Below, piece by piece: positions 27,619-37,211 of a stretch of DNA of 63,394 nt. Source of the stretch: Sporolactobacillus nakayamae (GTDB lineage Bacteria; Bacillota; Bacilli; Bacillales; Sporolactobacillaceae); the NCBI RefSeq assembly GCF_900113325.1, contig NZ_FOOY01000022.1:1-63394 (forward strand), in the 5' to 3' direction. The stretch's first letter is position 1; every line of letters starts with the position of its first letter. Position numbers and translations under genes: made by a program. Below the pieces are notes generated by a model. That model did no database searches, was not told the origin of the DNA, and worked only from the letters and a program-made list of their open reading frames with translations.

Positions 27619-27885
27619 CTAAAGCCTAATTATAGAGGTAATATAGGCTTTTTGTGACCTATTCATCGGGTAGGATGATAAATTCCAGTGATAAAATGTT
27701 TGACTGGGATTGATTAGATCAAGTGCTCCGTAAATAGAACTGACTTGTGTTATTTGCTTAGCTGAGTCATTAAGTGCGCACACAATGGCTAAATTACCTT
27801 CTGCACTATCACGAACTAATGAAATATCATTCTTATAGATTCTCAATTTATCAGCGTGATGATTTACCCAGCTAATGACGCCCAT
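27619..27885 (-). CDS. Hypothetical protein, 88 residues
   Basis: The frame begins at ATG 27885 with AAAGG five bases ahead. The protein has no signal, membrane segment or motif I recognise, and composition is mixed. It could be a real small gene or the remnant of a longer one. Low confidence rests on the ribosome site only. Confidence 0.3.
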   Translation of the reverse strand: MGVISWVNHHADKLRIYKNDISLVRDSAEGNLAIVCALNDSAKQITQVSSIYGALDLINPSQTFYHWNLSSYPMNRSQKAYITSIIRL

Positions 27886-27991
27886 ACAATCCTTTAATCC
27901 ATTGAGAAAAGGGTTCTCCGGAGTCAGTCGGATGAAGGCAAGGGTGTCTATTCTTTACTAATCCGTCCTGTTTTTATGCCATTTTTTTGAT

Positions 27992-28483
27992 TCAGCTGTT
28001 GATCGGCTGTTTCAGTAGACGTTCGATATCATCAGCGATTTTTTCCGGTTTCACTGTGGCTGCGTAGCGCTGAACGACTGCCCCGGAACGATCAATCAGG
28101 AATTTTGTGAAATTCCATTTGATATTGGAGCTGAGTATGCCGCCCTTCTGTGATTTCAGATAGGTGTAGAGTGGGTCGGCATGTTCGCCATTGACGTCAA
28201 TTCGGGCAAATCTGGGGAAAGTCGTATGATAGCGCATGGAGCAGAATTGATTGATTTCCTCATTTGTTCCCGGCGCCTGATGCCCAAACTGATCACACGG
28301 GAAATCAAGAATTTCGAAACCCTCTGGTTGATATTTTTCATACAGTTTCTGAATCCCTTCATATTGAGGGGTAAATCCGCATTGTGTCGCCGTATTGACG
28401 ATCAACAGTACTTTTCCTTTGTAATTAGCCAATGATACTGAGTTTTCATTCAAATCTTTGACAGTAAATTCATAAATACTCAT
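27992..28483 (-). CDS. Glutathione peroxidase-family thiol peroxidase
   Basis: A 163-residue thioredoxin-fold peroxidase. The peroxidatic Cys is in NTATQCGFTPQY (Cys35), the Gln/Trp partners in the usual FPCDQFG and KWNFTKFLID motifs. In Bacillota these enzymes usually run on thioredoxin and remove hydrogen and lipid peroxides. It lies downstream of, and on the same strand as, an OhrR-like peroxide sensor, which suggests peroxide-responsive control. Confidence 0.92.
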   Translation of the reverse strand: MSIYEFTVKDLNENSVSLANYKGKVLLIVNTATQCGFTPQYEGIQKLYEKYQPEGFEILDFPCDQFGHQAPGTNEEINQFCSMRYHTTFPRFARIDVNGEHADPLYTYLKSQKGGILSSNIKWNFTKFLIDRSGAVVQRYAATVKPEKIADDIERLLKQPINS

Positions 28484-28526
28484 TTTCGATCATCCCTTTA
28501 TTTGTAAATTATATGGCCAAAGGCAT

Positions 28527-29010
28527 TCAATGTTCTGCTACTATGTCCGTAATCGATTTTCTTAATGCTGCGTTCAGATCTTGAATCTTTTTCAGATAGA
28601 GTCTGTACTGATCTTCGGTTAGGTCCGTTTGTTGACCGCAGTTTTGCACTGCCTGAAGGACTTCGGATTGTTTTCGTCGTCCAAAATCCGTCAGGTGAAC
28701 GAACAACTGCCTTTTGTCTTCAGGTGACCGCCGGCGCACAAGCCAACCAGTGCTTTCCAAACGTTTGAGAAGCGGCGTTAGCGTGTTGCTTTCCAAGTGC
28801 AGTCTTCGACCGAGTGTATGCAGCATCAGCTCATCTTCTTCCCAGAGTGCCAGCAGGACAACATACTGAGCGTACGTCAGATGAAAGGGTGCGAGTGCAA
28901 GCTGATAGAATTTGTTAAACAGGCGATTCGCATTATAAACCGCAAAACAAAGCTGATTATCTAATCTGATGGATTCATTAACCGGAATCGTTGCTGAGCC
29001 CCCCAGTCAT
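28527..29010 (-). CDS. MarR-family regulator, OhrR-like, with a possible frameshift near its start
   Basis: The frame is open from about 28998 to 28527 and reads like OhrR: NQLCFAVYNANR with the redox-sensing Cys in the N-terminal helix, YAQYVVLLALWE, then the winged helix (LESNTLTPLLKRLESTGWL, RRRSPEDKRQL). No start codon exists in this frame after an upstream TGA. ATG at 29008-29010 would serve if the run of six Cs at 28999-29004 (plus strand) were five, giving MTGGSATIPVNES and Cys21. So either the assembly has an indel, the gene is broken, or a rare start is used. It probably controls the peroxidase gene. Confidence 0.75.
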
Positions 29011-29181
29011 ACAACTGTTTCAATCGTGCACGATTGATTTCGGATTTACTTTAACACAGACACCACTTTCCGACAAGTCATCTGCTTGTGAAGTAGAGAA
29101 TTTTTAAATTTGGTCAAAAGCAAAATCAAATTCATTCAATTCAATCTATCAAAACATGAGGCTTACTGTTCTTCCTGAATT

Positions 29182-29367
29182 ATGCACAAAAAATCCCTCC
29201 CATTGAAGCAGGAGCCTATATCAGAGGATTGGCTGATCAAGGAATTCAGATACCCAGGAGACTATCCTTTTGTATTATTTACACAGAATTTTTCACTCTC
29301 CAGTAATTTATATAACGAAAAGATTTCTGATAAAGAGGAAGGCTTTGTGAAAATACCATACAGTTGA
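29182..29367 (+). CDS. Hypothetical protein, 61 residues
   Basis: A short frame starting at ATG 29182 without a clear ribosome site. No motif is recognised. A second short frame (58 codons, ATG 29377 to 29553, starting MERLETMIHDAF) follows after ten bases. The two might be pieces of one decayed gene. The rest of 29011-29554 shows nothing else. Confidence 0.25.
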   Translation: MHKKSLPLKQEPISEDWLIKEFRYPGDYPFVLFTQNFSLSSNLYNEKISDKEEGFVKIPYS

Positions 29368-29554
29368 ACAGATTCAATGGAACGATTAGAAACAATGATT
29401 CATGATGCATTTGAAAAGTGCGGGATCTTTTTACTTGAAAACTTTGTTTTTACTGAACGGATATACGATTCGGTAAGTGTAACAAAACGTGAAGTGGAAC
29501 GCACGGTTATTCATCTTAAGATCATTTCTTACGTGGCATCTTCGACTAAATAAA

Positions 29555-29606
29555 AAATCTCGGCATTCACCATTCGTTTCCAATCCGGATGGCAATTGCC
29601 GAGAAA
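29555..29606 (-). terminator. Terminator of the aspartase gene
   Basis: On the minus strand TTCTCGGCA pairs with TGCCGAGA around a structured loop (CCATCCG / CGAATGG), followed by TTTTTT. Confidence 0.65.
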
Positions 29607-29711
29607 ATACATAACTTTTTTTATGAAGGGCATCGTTTTCTGCAGAATTGCACGCAGTGTTCGCTGTCTTATTTTAAGGGCTGCTCTATACGACCTAACA
29701 GAAAAATCAAT

Positions 29712-31112
29712 TCAATTCGCTTTTACCTCTTGAGTTTCGTAAAATGGTATCATTGTTTTAGGATCAAGCAGTTTTATCACTGAATCCGGCACATCGGGCA
29801 GTTGTGCAGCTAATGTTTGGATGGGTATGTCCATTTCCAGTGATTGTTTGACCAGCTTGCATGTTTTGCTGTACCCGATATAGGGGGTCAATGCGGTTGC
29901 GAGAATGGCGCATTGATTCGCTTCTTTCGCGCATTGCGCGCTATTGGCTTGTATGCCGCTGATACAGTTGATTCGGAACGTTCGTAATGTTTTTTGCAGC
30001 AGCCTGGATGCGGTGATTAAGTTGCGCACGATAATGGGTTCGAATGCATTGAGTTCCAGTTGCCCGGCTTCAGCGGCAAGCGTGTTGGTTGTGTCGAAGC
30101 CGATGACTTGGAACGCGACTTGATTGACTAATTCAGGGATGACGGGATTGACTTTGCCGGGCATGATCGATGAACCGGCTTGTTTTTTGGGCAGAAAGAG
30201 TTCGTTAAAGCCGAATTGCGGGCCGCTGGAGAGCAGGCGGAGGTCGCTGGCCATCTTAGACAGTGTGACAGCTAATAATTTATAGGCATGGGAGAGCTGG
30301 ATAAACGCATCAACATGCTGGGTTGCATCAATTAAGTTGTCTGCTTGGTAGAGCAGTCGGCCAAATTGTTTGCTGACTTCGGGAACGATCCGGCGGACAT
30401 AGTACTCGGAAGCGTTGACGGTTGTACCGATGGCGGTTCCGCCGAGATTTAACGTTTTTAATGCATCGCGGCTGTGATTAAGTTCATTAAGATTGCGAGC
30501 GATTGCCGATGCAAATGCCTGAAATGTATTGCCAACTGTTGTGGGCAGTGCATCTTGCAGCTGCGTCCGCCCGAGTTTGACGACATCTTGCAGCTCGTCT
30601 GCTTTTTGTACCAAGTTATCTAGAAATTGATCGATTTCCAGGGCAAGGCGTTTGCTCAGCCGCAACAGGGCAAGCTTGCTTGCGGATGGAAAGACATCGT
30701 TTGTTGATTGGCAGCGGTTGATGTCGTCATTGGGATGCACAAGGGTGTAGTCGCCTTTCGCTCCGCCAAGCAGTTCGATGGCGCGATTGGCGATGACCTC
30801 GTTGGCATTCATATTTATTGATGTGCCTGCACTTCCTTGAATGGCGGGCGCAATAAACTCTTGATCAAATTTTCCGTCAAGGATTTCATCACAAGCGCGA
30901 CTGATCGCCGTGGCTTTTTCTTTGCTGAGTGAACCCTCTTCATGGTTGACGATTGCGGCAGCTTTCTTTATCAGGGCAAGTCCATGAATCAGTTCTGAAT
31001 CGATCGTTTCTGCAGCCACACTGAAATTTTCTTTCGCGCGCAGCGAATGGATACCATAATAGGCGGCTTGCGGGATTTCTTTTGTGCCGAGTGCGTCTGT
31101 TTCCGTTCTCAT
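29712..31112 (-). CDS. aspA: Aspartate ammonia-lyase (aspartase)
   Basis: A 466-residue member of the fumarase/aspartase superfamily with the signature GSSIMPGKVNPVIPE (about residues 309-323), TSTNMNANE-type GTSINMNANEV and the substrate-binding HPNDDINRCQSTND. It converts aspartate to fumarate and ammonia. AAGGAGG lies 13 bases before the ATG. It is divergent from an AsnC regulator that may control it, and it sits next to aspartate-consuming NAD genes. Confidence 0.92.
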   Translation of the reverse strand: MRTETDALGTKEIPQAAYYGIHSLRAKENFSVAAETIDSELIHGLALIKKAAAIVNHEEGSLSKEKATAISRACDEILDGKFDQEFIAPAIQGSAGTSINMNANEVIANRAIELLGGAKGDYTLVHPNDDINRCQSTNDVFPSASKLALLRLSKRLALEIDQFLDNLVQKADELQDVVKLGRTQLQDALPTTVGNTFQAFASAIARNLNELNHSRDALKTLNLGGTAIGTTVNASEYYVRRIVPEVSKQFGRLLYQADNLIDATQHVDAFIQLSHAYKLLAVTLSKMASDLRLLSSGPQFGFNELFLPKKQAGSSIMPGKVNPVIPELVNQVAFQVIGFDTTNTLAAEAGQLELNAFEPIIVRNLITASRLLQKTLRTFRINCISGIQANSAQCAKEANQCAILATALTPYIGYSKTCKLVKQSLEMDIPIQTLAAQLPDVPDSVIKLLDPKTMIPFYETQEVKAN

Positions 31113-31300
31113 AGGGGTGATGATTCCTCCTTGTTTACTGGATACGACTAAGATAATCCGAAATGAATGAAAAGGCGACGACTTTCGAACAACTCGTTCG
31201 ATAAAAATTTTTTTCGCCCGGATTCTTAATTAAATAATTTATTGAGTTAAAAAATATAACAAAAACAAAATGTGCGTGTCATGTAATCTAACAACTATTT

Positions 31301-31328
31301 TTGCATTCTTTCAGAAGTTGCCTATAAT
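31301..31328 (+). promoter_or_regulatory. Promoter of the AsnC regulator gene
   Basis: TTGCAT (31301-31306), 16 bases, TATAAT (31323-31328), 34 bases before the ATG. Confidence 0.6.
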
Positions 31329-31361
31329 GAAAGTCGACAGAAGAAGGAGGAACGTATCGGA

Positions 31362-31817
31362 ATGGATTCTATAGATCGGAAGATTATTAATCGGCTCCAG
31401 CAAAATGCGCGCGTGTCCCTTAAAGCGCTGGCACAGGAATGCTACATCTCTCCACCAACCATCTCCGCCCGAATGCATCATCTGGAACAATTAGGCCTTA
31501 TCAAAAATTATTATACATTGATTGATTATAAGAAAGCCGGCTACCACATAAAAGCCTATGTTCATGTCAAAGTCGATCCTAAAGACAAATTGGATTTCTA
31601 TAAATATATTGAATCAATTCCCAATGTCCTTGAATGTGACTGTGTGTCCGGCGAGTTCTCGATGGTGATTAAGGTGATTTTCGAAAGTACGGAACTACTG
31701 GATTCATTTATTAATTTGCTTCAGCGGTTCGGCAAAACGAATACGCAAATTGTTTTTTCAACCCCGGTGGACGTACGCGGCGTGAGTCTGAGTGAGGAGA
31801 AAGAGGATCGGCCGTAA
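31362..31817 (+). CDS. Lrp/AsnC-family transcriptional regulator
   Basis: A 151-residue regulator: N-terminal HTH (DRKIINRLQQNARVSLKALA, then YISPPTISARMHHLEQLG) and a C-terminal RAM ligand domain (VHVKVDPKDKLDFYKYIES). AGAAGGAGG lies before ATG 31362. Such proteins bind an amino acid and form octamers. Divergence from aspA suggests an aspartate-related effector; that is inference. Confidence 0.9.
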   Translation: MDSIDRKIINRLQQNARVSLKALAQECYISPPTISARMHHLEQLGLIKNYYTLIDYKKAGYHIKAYVHVKVDPKDKLDFYKYIESIPNVLECDCVSGEFSMVIKVIFESTELLDSFINLLQRFGKTNTQIVFSTPVDVRGVSLSEEKEDRP

Positions 31818-31880
31818 TGATCCTTGTCTCTGCGGCAGATTGTGAGGTAAATGCTCAATTCGGTTGTTAGCATGCGCCTC

Positions 31881-33023
31881 TTACACCCGCGTGGCCGCCT
31901 GCACCTCTGAAACAGCTGCGGCAAATAAATCAATCGCTTGATCCAGTTCTTCTTTTGTTGTTGTTTCGCCGAAAGACAGGCGCACAAGCTCCCGCGCTTC
32001 TTCAGCGGAACGGCCGATCGACAGCAGCGTCGGGGAAGGCTGATGCGCTGTGCTGCTGCAGGCGCTTCCTGTGGCAATCGACAAGCCGCGCTGATTGGCG
32101 GCGAGCATGATCTGCTGCCCTTCAATGCCGGGAATGCGGAGTGCGAGAATATGCGGCAGTTGATGATGCGCGGATTCTTCAACACTAAAAGAAATGCCTT
32201 TCTTTTGAATGCCGGCAATGAACTGTTGTCGCAAATCAGTGACATGGCCAAGCATTGCTTCAGCCTGCTGGCAAGCTACCTTGGATGCCGTAACGAAGGC
32301 GGCTATGCCGGGAAGATTGACGGTACCTGGGCTAAGCCCCTGCTTAGGTGCCCCGGGCAGCTGCGGTTGAAAAGCTTCGCGCGGATGCACGTAGCAGAGT
32401 CCAACTCCTTTGGGTCCGTAGATTTTATGGGCGGTGGCTGACAAAGCGGTAATATGCGCCGCTTCGGCATCGATCGGCAATTTTCCATAGGACTGTACGG
32501 CATCACAGTGGAAGGCAATTTTTTTGCTGAACAGCAGCTTGCCGATTGTGTTTATATTATTAATGCTCCCCATTTCGTTATTGACATGGTCAACACTGAC
32601 AAGAATTGTGTCTTCTCTGAGCGCCTGTTCAATTGTTGACGGATCCACTTCGCCATCCGCGCGGCGCTTCAGTTCAGTGACTAAGAAACCTTCCTCGCGC
32701 AGTTTTTCAAAGGCAAGCACAACGGATGAATGCTGTCCCTGTACATAAATTAAATGATTTCCTTTGTTCTTTCGGGCATGCGCTATGCCGTCAATCGCCA
32801 GCAAGTTGCTGTCCGAGCCTCCGGAAGTAAAGAAAATGGTGTTTGCTTCAACGTGGAGATGGCGGGCGATTTGTTCTCGACAAGAAGCGAGTAGTCGGTC
32901 TGCCGCGTCACCAAAGTCATGTGGGCTGTTGGTGTTGCCGAAACAGTGCTGAGCGACATCTGTATAAGTTTTCAGAGCTCTTGAAGACATGGGTGTTGTC
33001 GCTGCATAGTCAAGATAAATCAT
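31881..33023 (-). CDS. nifS: Cysteine desulfurase (NifS/IscS family, NAD-linked)
   Basis: A 380-residue PLP enzyme that takes sulfur from cysteine. PLP Lys lies in SATAHKIYGPKG and the persulfide Cys in ATGSACSST. The position, divergent from nadBCA, is the same as in B. subtilis, where NifS supplies the iron-sulfur cluster of NadA. The protein is slightly shorter than IscS, as usual for this subgroup. Confidence 0.92.
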   Translation of the reverse strand: MIYLDYAATTPMSSRALKTYTDVAQHCFGNTNSPHDFGDAADRLLASCREQIARHLHVEANTIFFTSGGSDSNLLAIDGIAHARKNKGNHLIYVQGQHSSVVLAFEKLREEGFLVTELKRRADGEVDPSTIEQALREDTILVSVDHVNNEMGSINNINTIGKLLFSKKIAFHCDAVQSYGKLPIDAEAAHITALSATAHKIYGPKGVGLCYVHPREAFQPQLPGAPKQGLSPGTVNLPGIAAFVTASKVACQQAEAMLGHVTDLRQQFIAGIQKKGISFSVEESAHHQLPHILALRIPGIEGQQIMLAANQRGLSIATGSACSSTAHQPSPTLLSIGRSAEEARELVRLSFGETTTKEELDQAIDLFAAAVSEVQAATRV

Positions 33024-33221
33024 CGGTACTGCGCTCCTTTTAGTGCTAAGCTTTTATTTTTTGTCCGTCAGAGGCTTTGCGACATTTTTTTTTTGTTGAA
33101 AAAATGGTAGTTATCATGCTGCTGTTTTCGTTAAATAACTTCGGTAAACCGTTATCCTTAGTAAATTTTTAACAATATGTGTTTTCCTACTTGCTGTAAG
33201 TTTAATAATGTGACAATATAG

Positions 33222-33252
33222 TTGTCAAGACAAGTGTAAAGACAGGTGTAAA
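33222..33252 (+). promoter_or_regulatory. Direct repeats before nadB, candidate NiaR (NadR/YrxA) operator
   Basis: GACAAGTGTAAA and GACAGGTGTAAA follow each other directly (33229-33240, 33241-33252), with TTGTCAAGACAA overlapping upstream. The second unit covers the ribosome site region of nadB. NAD-gene repression by NiaR is known in Bacillales; the match to its site is inferred from position and needs a motif comparison. Confidence 0.5.
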
Positions 33253-33255
33253 CAA

Positions 33256-34800
33256 TTGAAAACATTTCAATCAGATATCGTTATTATTGGAAGCGGACTG
33301 GCTGCGCTTTACACAGCAGCGAAGCTCATGAAAGAGAAGCGAGTGATTGTCCTGACAAAAAGGGAATGGCAGGCAAGCAATTCCTTTCTTGCTCAAGGCG
33401 GGATCGCGGCGGCATACGCTCCGGATGATGACTGGCATCGGCAGCTGGAAGATGCATTGAGGGCAGGACGCTATCACAATGATGTCGATGAGACTGCTTA
33501 TCTTGCACGAGAAAGCAAAGTTCAAGTGGATGAGCTGATTCGATTGGGCATGAAGTTTGACCGTGATCGAAACGGGACTATTTTGCTGGCAAGAGAGGGT
33601 GGGCATTCTGCCGCTCGCGTCCTGCACGCGCACGGCGACGCGACCGGTCGCGAGCTAACGACCTTTGTTAAGCGCTACGTCGAGCAGCAGGTCGTCATTC
33701 ATGAACAGACGCAGGTCGTCGAATTGATGGTTCGAAACGGCCGCTGTGTCGGCGCTCTTGCCAAGGATCCGTCAGGAGAAACGGTTCTTTATCGAGCGCA
33801 GAATATCGTGCTTGCGACCGGCGGATGCGGTCAGCTTTACGCGCCGACTTCTGCAGACCCTGCAGTAACCGGTGATGGGCTGGCCCTTGCTTATCGGGCC
33901 GGTGCCACGCTCAAAGATATGGAGTTTGTTCAGTTCCATCCGACTTTGCTGATAGAGAACAACCACGCTTACGGGCTGGTTTCTGAGGCCGTTCGCGGCG
34001 AGGGTGCGAAGCTGATCGATCAGGATGGCAATCGGCTTCTTGCCGGGAAGCACCCACTCGAAGACCTGGCGCCTCGCGATGTGGTGTCTAGGATTCTGTT
34101 TAAAGCGCAGAAGACCGGTCAGGTCAAAAAAGTTTATCTGGATATATCAATGATCGACCATTTTTCCGACCATTTTCCAACCATTACCGGGCTTTGCCGC
34201 GAGGCCGGTGTCGATATAGCAAAAGGAAGGATTCCGGTTGCGCCCGGCGCCCATTTTCTTATGGGCGGAATCGAGACGGATCATGAGGGACGCACAACGT
34301 TGCCCGGGCTGTATGCCGTTGGCGAGTGCGCATGCACCGGGGTACACGGAGCCAACCGAATCGCCAGTCATTCACTGCTTGAAGCGATCACTTATGCGGG
34401 GACAGCTGCTTCCAGCATAATGAACGAAACAGCGGTTCCTGTGGAGGATAGTGCTGTTGAACCAGGCATCAAGCCGGTGCCGGCGCTCCCTGCCAAAAAA
34501 GAAATTCAGAAGATGATGTTCGCGCATGTCGGGATTTGGCGTACCAAGCAGTCGCTCACCACAGCGCTCGATTGGTGCCGTTCTTGGAAAATTGACTTTA
34601 ACCGCTCGGAACGGCTGGACGGCACGAAGGACGAACTGGAGAGACTGAACATGCTGACCGTTGCTTGGCTGATTGCCACCTCAGCATTGGAACGCACTGA
34701 AAGCCGCGGTGGCCATACACGGATTGATTATCCGGAGGAAATTGAAGCTTGGCGGACAAAAAACATCCTGCGCGAGGTGACTCCTGTTGAACAAAATTAA
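33256..34800 (+). CDS. nadB: L-aspartate oxidase
   Basis: A 514-residue FAD enzyme that oxidises aspartate to iminoaspartate, first step of NAD synthesis. The dinucleotide motif is VIIGSGLAALYTA, followed by GGIAAAY, REGGHSAARVLHAHGDATG and HFLMGGIETD. Start is TTG 33256 with AGGTG about eight bases ahead. It overlaps nadC by 14 bases. Confidence 0.95.
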   Translation: MKTFQSDIVIIGSGLAALYTAAKLMKEKRVIVLTKREWQASNSFLAQGGIAAAYAPDDDWHRQLEDALRAGRYHNDVDETAYLARESKVQVDELIRLGMKFDRDRNGTILLAREGGHSAARVLHAHGDATGRELTTFVKRYVEQQVVIHEQTQVVELMVRNGRCVGALAKDPSGETVLYRAQNIVLATGGCGQLYAPTSADPAVTGDGLALAYRAGATLKDMEFVQFHPTLLIENNHAYGLVSEAVRGEGAKLIDQDGNRLLAGKHPLEDLAPRDVVSRILFKAQKTGQVKKVYLDISMIDHFSDHFPTITGLCREAGVDIAKGRIPVAPGAHFLMGGIETDHEGRTTLPGLYAVGECACTGVHGANRIASHSLLEAITYAGTAASSIMNETAVPVEDSAVEPGIKPVPALPAKKEIQKMMFAHVGIWRTKQSLTTALDWCRSWKIDFNRSERLDGTKDELERLNMLTVAWLIATSALERTESRGGHTRIDYPEEIEAWRTKNILREVTPVEQN

Positions 34801-35629
34801 AGTACGTCAAGCGCTCGAAGCTTTTTACAATGAGGACATTGGTCACCAGGATTTAACCAGTGAAACAATTTTTGCCCTTGAAGACACGGCCGTCGGTACG
34901 TTTACTGCGAAAGCGGCGGGAACCATCTGCGGACTGCCGGTATTGATCGAGGGCTACAGGCTGCTCGACCCGGAAATTACCATTCATTTTCACGTTTCCG
35001 AAGGCGATCATGTTCAGGCAGGTGTTGATCTGCTGACGGTCAGCGGTCCGGTGCGCACGTTGCTCAGTGCTGAACGTGTGCTGCTTAATTTGCTGCAGCA
35101 TATGAGCGGGATTGCAACTATGACGTCTGCAGCAGCGGACCTCATGAAGGGCAGCGGAACACGAATCTGTGATACGAGAAAGACGACGCCCGGTCTGCGC
35201 CTGTTTGAAAAATATGCAGTAAAGATCGGCGGCGGCTTTAACCACCGGTTTGGTCTCTATGACGCGGTCATGATCAAGGATAATCATATTGTGCATTCTG
35301 GATCAATCAGCCGCGCCGTACAGAAGGTTCGTACCGAGCTTGGCCATACAGTGAAAATTGAGGTCGAGACGACATCGCTTGAGACCGTCAGGGAGGCTGT
35401 TCAGGCAAGAGCAGACATCATTATGTTTGATAATTGTTCGCCGAGTGAGATTCGCATGTATGTTCAGGAAGTCCCGGACACCATCGTCACGGAAGTATCC
35501 GGCGGCATTGATTTAACGACATTGAAGGATTATGCCGGATGCGGCGCGGACTATATTTCACTTGGCTGCCTGACCCATTCGGTCAAAGCGCTCGACATCA
35601 GCTTTAATTTACACATGGATAATCAATAA
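34787..35629 (+). CDS. nadC: Nicotinate-nucleotide pyrophosphorylase (carboxylating)
   Basis: A 280-residue type II phosphoribosyltransferase that makes nicotinate mononucleotide from quinolinate. Visible family motifs: NLLQHMSGIAT, DTRKTTPGLR, KIGGGFNHRFGLYDAVMIKD. It starts at TTG 34787 inside the end of nadB (GAGG nine bases upstream) and lies 25 bases before nadA. Confidence 0.95.
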   Translation: MNKIKVRQALEAFYNEDIGHQDLTSETIFALEDTAVGTFTAKAAGTICGLPVLIEGYRLLDPEITIHFHVSEGDHVQAGVDLLTVSGPVRTLLSAERVLLNLLQHMSGIATMTSAAADLMKGSGTRICDTRKTTPGLRLFEKYAVKIGGGFNHRFGLYDAVMIKDNHIVHSGSISRAVQKVRTELGHTVKIEVETTSLETVREAVQARADIIMFDNCSPSEIRMYVQEVPDTIVTEVSGGIDLTTLKDYAGCGADYISLGCLTHSVKALDISFNLHMDNQ

Positions 35630-35654
35630 TCAAAAGGGAAGGAGTGAGTGAACA

Positions 35655-36755
35655 GTGGGTTTGGCAGAAACCTTTTTAAAACAGACGCAAATTCCGGAGA
35701 CCTATCGGAATGCATCTAAAGATGTATTGACCGAAGAAGGATGGCGACTCAAAGAACAGCTCGGTTCACGGATCTATATTCCCGGCCATCACTATCAGCG
35801 CGATGAAGTGATTCAATTTGCGGATGATCGCGGTGATTCACTTCGGCTGGCACAGCTTGCAGCTGCCAAAAAAGAAGCGGACTATATTATTTTTTGTGGG
35901 GTTCACTTTATGGCGGAAACGGCCGACATACTCACAGATCAAAGGCAGAAGGTCATTTTGCCTGATCGCCGGGCGGGCTGCGCGATGGCCGATATGGCGA
36001 CGATTCACCAGCTTGAGCGTGCGTGGGACCATTTGCAGACGCGGTTCGGCGATAGTATCCTTCCAATGACTTATATCAACTCGACTGCGGAAATCAAAGC
36101 GTTTTGCGGCAGGCATGGCGGGGCAACGCTGACTTCGTCCAACGCGGGAAAAATGATGCAATGGGCGCTGACGCAGAAGCAACGAATTCTCTTTCTTCCC
36201 GATCAGCATTTGGGACGCAACACCGGCGTTCAGCTTGGTATTCCGCTGAACGATATGGTGGTCTGGGATCCGGTGCGGGAAAGCTTTGAAGGCGATGCAG
36301 GCGAGCATACACAGGTCATTCTTTGGAAGGGCTTCTGTACGGTGCATGAACGGTTTACCGCAGAGAACATTGCCGACTGCCGGCGTGAGGATCCGGATGT
36401 GCAGATTCTTGTTCATCCCGAATGTGACTATGAGGTTGTACGTCAGGCGGATTTTGCCGGATCAACCAAATATATTATTGATGTAATTGATCATGCACCG
36501 AACGGGTCGCACTGGGCGATCGGTACGGAGATGAATCTGGTGAATCGTCTGAAGCACAGTCATCCGCATTTGCACATTCGTTCACTGAATCCGATGATGT
36601 GTGCGTGTCTGACGATGAATCGCATCGACCTGCCGCACTTTGTCTGGTCACTGGCGCAGATTGCGGCAGGCACACCGGACAATATCATCTCTGTCCCTGA
36701 TGCGGTTGCGCGTGATGCTGTCTTAGCGCTTGAACGGATGCTTGCACAATCATGA
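35655..36755 (+). CDS. nadA: Quinolinate synthase
   Basis: A 366-residue 4Fe-4S enzyme joining iminoaspartate and dihydroxyacetone phosphate to quinolinate. Probable cluster cysteines are in IIFCGVHFMAET, HPECDYEV and MCACLTMNRID. Start is GTG 35655 behind GGAGTGAG. It is the last gene of nadBCA; its cluster probably depends on the divergent NifS. Confidence 0.95.
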   Translation: MGLAETFLKQTQIPETYRNASKDVLTEEGWRLKEQLGSRIYIPGHHYQRDEVIQFADDRGDSLRLAQLAAAKKEADYIIFCGVHFMAETADILTDQRQKVILPDRRAGCAMADMATIHQLERAWDHLQTRFGDSILPMTYINSTAEIKAFCGRHGGATLTSSNAGKMMQWALTQKQRILFLPDQHLGRNTGVQLGIPLNDMVVWDPVRESFEGDAGEHTQVILWKGFCTVHERFTAENIADCRREDPDVQILVHPECDYEVVRQADFAGSTKYIIDVIDHAPNGSHWAIGTEMNLVNRLKHSHPHLHIRSLNPMMCACLTMNRIDLPHFVWSLAQIAAGTPDNIISVPDAVARDAVLALERMLAQS

Positions 36756-36843
36756 GCAGGTGTCCTCGTGTGGCTCGTATGGGACAAAACGTCAATGATG
36801 ATGGGGTTGAACGTTTTCATTGACTAATATGCGATTGATTAAG

Positions 36844-36894
36844 ACGTCAAACGAGCCGGATCTTTTGGATCCGGCTCGTTTGACGTTTTTTTTT
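36844..36894 (+). terminator. Strong terminator of the nadBCA operon
   Basis: A perfect 19-bp stem (ACGTCAAACGAGCCGGATC and its complement) with a 5-base loop and nine Ts. Confidence 0.95.
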
Positions 36895-36987
36895 AACACT
36901 GGTAAGAAAGTTTATCGTTTTGCCTTAGCGGTACGACGATAAGGTCATGAGACCCGATTGGGCGATCAGGTAAGCGCCCCATCTGAG

Positions 36988-37179
36988 AAATAGACGGAGA
37001 AATTCCGTTTATTTTGAAAATGAACGATAAAATTGCTTAAATAGACGGAAAAATTCCGCTTATCGAATCGAAAAACGTGAAAAAGGAGGGTTTTTCTGCG
37101 CATAAGCGGAAAAATTACCCTTATTTACCTGTGAAACAAGCGCCAGTAGTAAAATAAGCGGAAAATCTCCGCTTATTTT
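36988..37179. repeat. Four copies of a palindromic AAATAAGCGGAAAA-type repeat
   Basis: Copies at 36988-37014, 37039-37063, 37102-37126 and 37151-37179. Each has the plan TAAGCGGA-A/T-rich-TCCGCTTA (first two with AGACGG instead of AAGCGG). They can each form a short hairpin. They fill most of the gap between the nadA terminator and the truncated permease and may be a local expansion of a genomic repeat. Confidence 0.8.
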
Positions 37180-37211
37180 ATTCCGGCCGCGTAACTTAAT
37201 TAAGGTTCAAA

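Noticed and set aside
27926-27945. Match of about 18 bases (GCAAGGGTGTCTATT core) to the intron head at 18091
   Set aside because: The similarity stops at both sides, so it may be chance; too short to call an intron remnant.
32453-33043. Several plus-strand frames over the nifS gene
   Set aside because: They are antisense shadows of a clear cysteine desulfurase.
36988-37179. CRISPR array
   Set aside because: The four palindromic copies vary in sequence and spacing and the gaps are not uniform; no cas genes. They are better described as dispersed palindromic repeats.
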